Shown piece after piece: positions 59,674 through 64,000 of a stretch of DNA of 64,000 bases; the first letter of the stretch is position 1; each line of letters opens with the position of its first letter. Where the stretch lies: NCBI GenBank assembly GCA_001429255.1, contig LMJI01000001.1, forward strand, positions 1,343,256-1,407,255. The letters are read 5' to 3'. A model generated the notes under the pieces. The model saw nothing but the letters and a program-made list of their open reading frames with translations. It was not told the DNA's origin and ran no database searches. Both the position numbers and the translations under genes were made by a program. The stretch comes from Cellulomonas sp. Root930. GTDB lineage: Bacteria; Actinomycetota; Actinomycetes; Actinomycetales; Cellulomonadaceae.

Positions 59674-60258
59674 TCAGGCCTCGGAGGCGTCGAATCCCGT
59701 GGTGCGAATCAGCCGGGCCGGGACGCCCGCCACGATCGCGTCGGCCGGTACGTCCTTCGTCACCACAGCGCCGGCCCCGACGATCGCGCCGTCGCCGATC
59801 GTCACGCCCGGCACGATCGTCACGCCCGCACCCAGCCAGACCTTGCGGCCGATGACCACGGGCGCCGGGAGCATGTCCGCTCGACGAGCGGGGTCCGTCG
59901 CGTGGTTGAGGGTGACGATGGTGCTCCCGTGGCCGATGAGCGTGCCGTCCCCGATGGTGATGCCGCCGGCGTCCTGGAACGTGCACCCCATGTTGATGAA
60001 GACGTCCCTGCCGAGCGTCAGGTTCGTGCCGAACTCGCAGAAGAACGGCGGGAAGAGGGTGACCGACTCGTCCACGGGCCGCCCGGTCAGCCGCGCGAGC
60101 AGGGCGCGCACCTCCTCAGGCGTGCGGTAGCCGGTGTTCAGCACCGCGACGATCCGCAGCGCGTCCTGCGCTGTGCGGTGGAGGAGCTCGTGCGCTGCCG
60201 AGCCGCCCTCGATGACGGCTCGACGGCGCACGTGGTCGCGGAATCCCTCCAGGTCCAT
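59674..60258 (-). CDS. Hexapeptide-repeat O-acetyltransferase (maltose/galactoside acetyltransferase-like)
   Basis: 194 residues; ATG 60258 forms TGATG with the regulator stop. N-terminal helices ([20 protein letters not shown]) precede the left-handed beta-helix: [40 protein letters not shown] (catalytic His in LNHAT), [20 protein letters not shown]. Uses acetyl-CoA to acetylate a sugar hydroxyl or similar. Coupled to an XRE regulator. Confidence 0.92.
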   Translation of the reverse strand: MDLEGFRDHVRRRAVIEGGSAAHELLHRTAQDALRIVAVLNTGYRTPEEVRALLARLTGRPVDESVTLFPPFFCEFGTNLTLGRDVFINMGCTFQDAGGITIGDGTLIGHGSTIVTLNHATDPARRADMLPAPVVIGRKVWLGAGVTIVPGVTIGDGAIVGAGAVVTKDVPADAIVAGVPARLIRTTGFDASEA

Positions 60259-61136
60259 CACTGCTCCGCACCCGTCACCGCGACGGTGTCGGCCGCCCAC
60301 GAGGCCAGCAGGCGCAGGCGCTCGGCCGACGGGGAGCCCGGCTCGGCCGTGTAGACCAGGAGCACCTGCCCCGGTTCGGCGGTGATGGCCAGCTCCTCGT
60401 AGGCGAGGGTGAGGTCGCCGACCACGGGGTGGTGGAACCGCTTGGTCCCGGCCCCGTGCGTGCGGACGTCGTGGGTGCCCCACAGCCGGCGGAACGTCTC
60501 GCTCTGCGTTGACAGCTCGCCGACGAGGTCCTGCAGACCCTTGTCGTGCGGGTCGCGGCCGGCCTCGGCACGCATGATCGCGACACACATCTCCGCGAAC
60601 AGGTCCCAGTCCGGGTAGAAGTCGCGCGCCGCGGGGTCGAGGAACTGGAACCGGGCAAGGTTCGGCGTGCGGCCGCCGTCGCCGATGACGGGGGAGTAGA
60701 ACGCGCGGCCGAGCGCGTTGGTGGCCAGCAGGTCCTGGCGCTGGTCACGCACGAACGCGACACCGTCGGTGATCGCGGACAGCGCCCACTGCAGGCTCGG
60801 CCGGGGTGTCGACGACCGCGTCGTGCGGCGGCGCGGCCGTCCCGACGAGGGGATGCCGTCGGCGGCCCGCGCCAGGTCGAACAGGTGCGCGCGCTCGGTG
60901 TCGTCGAGCTGGAGCGCCCGCGCGACGGAGTCGAGCACCGACGCCGACGCCCCGCCGATCGCCCCGCGCTCGAGCTTGGCGTAGTACTCGACGCTCACTC
61001 CGGCCAGGATCGCGACCTCGCTGCGCCGCAGGCCGGGCACACGGCGGTTGGTGCCGCCGAGGACGCCCGCCGCCTCGGGGGTGACCTTCGCCCGTCGCGA
61101 CATGAGGAACTCGCGCACGTCCGCTCGGTTGTCCAT
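60258..61136 (-). CDS. XRE-family regulator with MmyB-like ligand-binding domain
   Basis: 292 residues from ATG 61136. [43 protein letters not shown]. The C-terminal domain, from ~100, has [60 protein letters not shown], which form the MmyB-like PAS-type ligand fold. In Actinobacteria these regulators usually control the neighbouring oxidoreductase gene; here the divergent zinc dehydrogenase at 61279 is the expected target. Confidence 0.93.
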   Translation of the reverse strand: MDNRADVREFLMSRRAKVTPEAAGVLGGTNRRVPGLRRSEVAILAGVSVEYYAKLERGAIGGASASVLDSVARALQLDDTERAHLFDLARAADGIPSSGRPRRRTTRSSTPRPSLQWALSAITDGVAFVRDQRQDLLATNALGRAFYSPVIGDGGRTPNLARFQFLDPAARDFYPDWDLFAEMCVAIMRAEAGRDPHDKGLQDLVGELSTQSETFRRLWGTHDVRTHGAGTKRFHHPVVGDLTLAYEELAITAEPGQVLLVYTAEPGSPSAERLRLLASWAADTVAVTGAEQ

Positions 61137-61169
61137 GCTCCCGACGGTAGGCCGCACAGCGCCGACGAG

Positions 61170-61220
61170 GGAGTCCGTGCGGAGAGGTGCACCGCTGGTA
61201 CACCCCTCAGCAGGGACTCC
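61170..61220. promoter_or_regulatory. Nested inverted repeats between MmyB-type regulator and dehydrogenase
   Basis: Outer arms GGAGTCC (61170-61176) and GGACTCC (61214-61220); inner GGTGCACC-gct-GGTACACC (61186-61204, one mismatch). They lie in the 142-nt divergent spacer and are candidate operators for the regulator at 60258. Confidence 0.5.
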
Positions 61221-61278
61221 CCGCCTCGCTCGACGTCCGGTTGTCTGGGGGCGATCCCCACAGAGAGGCACCACCACC

Positions 61279-62298
61279 ATGCGCGCTGTCGTCATGTACG
61301 CACCGGGCGACGTCCGGGTCGACGAGACCGAGCGGCCGACGATCGTCGAGCCGACCGACGCCATCATCAAGCTCGCGGCCACCTGCATCTGCGGGTCCGA
61401 CCTGTGGCCGTACCGGGGCACGGACGCCGTCGACCACCAGCCGATGGGCCACGAGTACGTGGGCGTCGTCGAGGAGATCGGCTCCGCGGTCCAGAACGTG
61501 CAGGTCGGCGACTTCGTCGTCGGGTCGTTCTTCGCCTCCGACAACACCTGCGACATCTGCGTCGCCGGCTACCAGACCCACTGCGTGCACCGTCAGCCCG
61601 GTGCGCTGCCCGGCGCGCAGGCGGAGTACGCCCGCATCCCGCTGGCCGACGGCACCCTCGTCGCCACGCCCGGAACCCCCGACCCCGACCTGATCCCGTC
61701 GCTGCTGGCCGCCTCCGACGTCCTCGGCACCGGCTGGTTCGCCGCCGTCGCCGCCGAGGTCGGACCGGGCAAGACCGTCGCGGTCGTCGGTGACGGCGCC
61801 GTGGGCCTGCTCGGTGTGCTCGCCGCCAAGCAGCTCGGCGCCGACCGGATCATCGCCATGTCCCGGCACGCGGACCGGCAGGCCCTGGCCCGTGAACTCG
61901 GCGCTACCGACATCGTCGAGGAGCGCGGCGACGCCGGTGTGGCGCGGATCAAGGAGCTCACCGGCGGGCTCGGCGCGCACTCCACGATCGAGGCCGTGGG
62001 CACCCAGGAGTCGATGATGCAGGCCATCCGCGCCACCCGCGCCGGCGGGCACGTCGGCTACGTCGGCGTCTCCCACGACGTGGCGCTGCCCGGCCAGGAG
62101 CTCTTCTTCTCGGGCGTCCACCTGCACGGCGGTCCCGCACCGGTGCGCCGCTTCCTGCCCGAGCTCATCACGCTCATCTGGGACCGGCAGATCGACCCGG
62201 GCACGGTGTTCGACCTCACCCTGCCGATCGAGCAGGCCGCCGAGGGCTACCGGGCGATGGACGAGCGCCGCGCCACCAAGGTGCTGCTCACGTTCTGA
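61279..62298 (+). CDS. Zinc-dependent medium-chain alcohol dehydrogenase
   Basis: 339 residues; AGAGAGG ribosome site. Zinc ligands CICGSDLWPYRG and MGHEYVGVVEEIG (catalytic), structural cysteines in SDNTCDICVAGYQTHC (three of the usual four are clear). NAD fold TVAVVGDGAVGLLGVLAAKQ, and AIRATRAGGHVGYVGVSH. Of the Tdh/FDH-like type that lacks fixed specificity. Probably induced by an aldehyde or alcohol through the divergent MmyB-type regulator. Confidence 0.92.
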   Translation: MRAVVMYAPGDVRVDETERPTIVEPTDAIIKLAATCICGSDLWPYRGTDAVDHQPMGHEYVGVVEEIGSAVQNVQVGDFVVGSFFASDNTCDICVAGYQTHCVHRQPGALPGAQAEYARIPLADGTLVATPGTPDPDLIPSLLAASDVLGTGWFAAVAAEVGPGKTVAVVGDGAVGLLGVLAAKQLGADRIIAMSRHADRQALARELGATDIVEERGDAGVARIKELTGGLGAHSTIEAVGTQESMMQAIRATRAGGHVGYVGVSHDVALPGQELFFSGVHLHGGPAPVRRFLPELITLIWDRQIDPGTVFDLTLPIEQAAEGYRAMDERRATKVLLTF

Positions 62299-62305
62299 CC
62301 GACGG

Positions 62306-62947
62306 TCAGGCGGCCAGGTGGAACGTGATGGCGAAGCGGTCGAGGAGCTCACTGCGCCCGTGCAGCACCTCGACCACGCCGGTCGCGATCGCGCGGTCCG
62401 GGGCGAGCTCGCCGGAGATGACCCGGCGGAGCCCCGGACCCGCGGCGAACGCGAGGTCGACCGGTCCGTCGCCGCGCGTCACCTCGAGGGCGGAGCCGTC
62501 GACCCGGACCAGCAGCTCGGCCGGGCCGACCCGTGCCCCGTAGGCGGTCGCGGGCAGGTGCGCCGCCACCTGCGGCCGAAAGGCGGTGCGCAGGGTCATG
62601 GTCATCGAGTCGGGCGTGATGACCTGCTCCCCGCGCGGGTCGCCCATCGCCTTGAAGCCCCAGGCCCCGAGCGCGAGCACGACGGGCTCAAGCTCGCGGC
62701 CGTAGGGCGTCAGCTCGTAGATGACGATGCGTGAGCGCGGCGCCCGCCGGATGATGCCGGCGGCCTGCAGCTCCTTGAGCCGTGCGGCCAGGATGTTGGT
62801 CGGGATGCGGGGGAGCCCTGCGGCCAGCTCCCCGTAGCGGCGCGGCCCGACCAGCAGGTCACGCACGATGAGCAGGGCCCAGCGCTCGCCCACCAGCTCG
62901 AGGGCCTGCGTGACGCCGCAGTACTGCCCGTACTCGCGTGCAGCCAT
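62306..62947 (-). CDS. HxlR-family regulator with C-terminal sterol-carrier-like domain
   Basis: 213 residues. HxlR winged helix: YCGVTQALELVGERWALLIV, GPRRYGELAAGLPRIPTNIL, RAPRSRIVIYELTPYGREL. The second half (PAELLVRVDGSALEVTRGDG, FAAGPGLRRVISGELAPDRA) resembles an SCP2-like ligand-binding fold found fused to HxlR in Actinobacteria. Five nt after the VOC stop, so it is second in that operon. Likely autorepressor at the 63424 palindrome. Confidence 0.9.
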   Translation of the reverse strand: MAAREYGQYCGVTQALELVGERWALLIVRDLLVGPRRYGELAAGLPRIPTNILAARLKELQAAGIIRRAPRSRIVIYELTPYGRELEPVVLALGAWGFKAMGDPRGEQVITPDSMTMTLRTAFRPQVAAHLPATAYGARVGPAELLVRVDGSALEVTRGDGPVDLAFAAGPGLRRVISGELAPDRAIATGVVEVLHGRSELLDRFAITFHLAA

Positions 62948-62952
62948 CGGCC

Positions 62953-63384
62953 TCAGGCCTGCTGGTCCGCGAGGGCCTCGGGAGCCGGCGCGGCGGCAGG
63001 GTCGAACCAGCCGAACTCGAGGATGTTGCCGTCGGGGTCGGTGAGCTGGCGCTGGTACATGAAGCCGTAGTCCGAGGCGGGTCGCTCCTCGACACCGCCG
63101 GCGGCGAGACCGTCGGCAACCCTCGCGTCGACGGCCTCCCGGCTGTCGAGGTAGACGACGGTCGACACCGACGGGTTCACCGCCGGGTCGCCGAGCGGCT
63201 TGTCGGTGAAGCTCTGGAAGAACTCGCGCACCAGGACCATGAGGTAGCTGTGGTCCTGCTCGACGACGAAGCACGCGGCGTTGTGATCGGACATCTGCGG
63301 GTTGAGGGCGAATCCGACCCCGGTGTAGAACGCCTTCGCGCGCTCCAGGTCGGTCACGGGCAGGTTGACGAACATCGCGGTCAT
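62953..63384 (-). CDS. VOC-family (glyoxalase-like) protein
   Basis: 143 residues from ATG 63384. MFVNLPVTDLERAKAFYTGV (first module), NPQMSDHNAACFVVEQDHSY, GFMYQRQLTDPDGNILEFGW with the metal-ligand Glu of the second module. Typical of actinobacterial VOC proteins in HxlR operons that respond to thiol-reactive or antibiotic stress; reaction unknown. Confidence 0.92.
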   Translation of the reverse strand: MTAMFVNLPVTDLERAKAFYTGVGFALNPQMSDHNAACFVVEQDHSYLMVLVREFFQSFTDKPLGDPAVNPSVSTVVYLDSREAVDARVADGLAAGGVEERPASDYGFMYQRQLTDPDGNILEFGWFDPAAAPAPEALADQQA

Positions 63385-63423
63385 GGTGCTGCCTCTCGTG
63401 GGTGTGGTTCGTGGCGGTACCGA

Positions 63424-63442
63424 CACTTGCAAAAAACAAGTG
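63424..63442 (-). promoter_or_regulatory. HxlR-type operator
   Basis: CACTTG-N7-CAAGTG with an A-rich centre (caaaaaa), 39 nt upstream of the VOC ATG. Matches the ACTTG-N-CAAGT form often seen before HxlR-controlled genes. Confidence 0.7.
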
Positions 63443-63447
63443 AACCG

Positions 63448-64000
63448 TCAAGACCCAGGATCGTCGATCACGTGCCGGAGGTAGCGACGCGGGTCGTCCA
63501 GGAACCCGCGGTACCTCTGCACCAGCTCCAGCTCGTCCCAGTCGCAGCGTCGAAGGCCCCAGTCGCCGACCTCGTAGATCGTCGCGCCCGGGATCGCCGC
63601 CAGCACCGGCGAGTGCGTCGACAGCAGGACCTGCGACGGCGTCGTGCGCACCAGCGTGGTCAGGTGCGAGACCAGCGCGAGGCACCCGGTGAACGAGAGC
63701 GCGGACTCGGGCTCGTCGAGCAGGAACAGACCGGGGTACCGCGGCTTCATGCGCTCGGTGACCAGTGCGAGGAACGACTCGCCGTGCGACATCTCGTGGA
63801 ACACCGGCTCCGGCCGGCGGCCGGGGTTGTCCTCGAGGTACGAGTAGAACGAGTGCATCGTCTCCGCGCGCAGGAAGAACCCTCCCCGTGGGGCGCCGAT
63901 CTCGCGCTCCAGCCGCAGGTACCGCCACAGCTCGGACTCGGACCGGCGGGTGGCGTGCCTCGACCCGGTCGAGCCGCCCTCGGCCCCCATCCCGAACATC
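63448..64000 (-). CDS. C-terminal part of an ABC/AAA ATPase (cut by window edge)
   Basis: The frame is open to the end of the window, so the N-terminus is missing. ABC-type signature region FHEMSHGESFLALVTERM, Walker B PGLFLLDEPESALSFTGCLA and H-loop QVLLSTHSPVLAAIPGATIY. This is the stand-alone 'predicted ATPase' group (RloC/YbjD-type AAA), 230-260 residues when complete. Function unknown; sometimes linked to phage defence. It starts 5 nt from the VOC/HxlR operator. Confidence 0.85.
   Translation of the reverse strand, partial: MFGMGAEGGSTGSRHATRRSESELWRYLRLEREIGAPRGGFFLRAETMHSFYSYLEDNPGRRPEPVFHEMSHGESFLALVTERMKPRYPGLFLLDEPESALSFTGCLALVSHLTTLVRTTPSQVLLSTHSPVLAAIPGATIYEVGDWGLRRCDWDELELVQRYRGFLDDPRRYLRHVIDDPGS

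Noticed and set aside
56531-60130. 1199-codon plus-strand frame
   Set aside because: It covers two well-supported minus-strand genes and part of an MFS gene. Sequence is repetitive Gly/Arg/Asp, typical of an antisense artefact.

Overview
The window is very GC-rich, tightly packed bacterial DNA. Many neighbouring genes overlap by 4 nt (ATGA, GTGA, possibly CTGA), GTG starts are common, and some transcripts look leaderless. These are traits of high-GC Actinobacteria. A secreted enzyme with the order GH11 xylanase, CBM2, NodB deacetylase, CBM2 (42710-44605) matches xylanase D of Cellulomonas fimi. Together with a GH9 enzyme and F420/deazaflavin-type proteins it points to Cellulomonas or a close relative in the Cellulomonadaceae (inference). 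I saw no rRNA, tRNA, CRISPR array, IS element or prophage. This is ordinary chromosome rich in regulators and stress genes.

Layout. 1-2.9 kb: GNAT remnant, Mn(II) transporter, DUF559/AbiEi-like gene between two copies of a 66-bp palindromic repeat. 3-7 kb: an ECF42-type sigma factor with four YCII/DGPF proteins, an ArsR-VOC operon and another DGPF gene. 7-13.8 kb: PadR regulator, small HhH protein, DUF2071, alcohol dehydrogenase, a two-component system and two methyltransferases. 13.9-15.6 kb: an uncharacterised two-gene operon with a caspase-like His/Cys pattern. 15.6-21.9 kb: F420 reductase-like protein, Usp plus paired fluoride channels, DUF2249, nitronate monooxygenase, FabI, TetR plus hydrolase. 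21.9-24.4 kb: metal efflux under two ArsR sensors. 24.4-30.2 kb: arsenic cluster (GNAT, ArsR, ArsM, APC permease, ArsC, ArsR-ArsC fusion, MFS). 30-34 kb: membrane-tethered MazF-like protein, FAD monooxygenase, GNAT, orphan PIN toxin, Ddn-like protein. 34-42 kb: AAA ATPase, methyltransferase, second ECF42/DGPF pair, two ABC exporters. 42.7-53 kb: XynD, XRE/DUF2975, DUF1801, UvrA paralog, third ECF42/DGPF pair, GH9. 53-58 kb: metallo-hydrolase, esterase, OYE-type reductase, immunity-like protein, fourth ECF42/DGPF pair. 58-64 kb: MFS, acetyltransferase, XRE regulator, dehydrogenase, HxlR-VOC, truncated ATPase.

The strongest pattern is four separate ECF42 sigma factor/DGPF modules in 64 kb. Upstream of six DGPF genes I find a shared promoter architecture, TGT[CA]G[AG]-N17/18-CG[TA]N, placed 31-51 nt from the start codon. 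Its bases differ between modules, as expected for paralogous sigma factors that have diverged in promoter choice. Other notable points: a dispersed palindrome family built from four short units in the order forward-forward-reverse-reverse, sitting just 3' of genes; the DUF6345-like operon; and an arsenic cluster that pairs ArsM and an ArsN-like acetyltransferase with an APC amino-acid permease rather than Acr3/ArsB.
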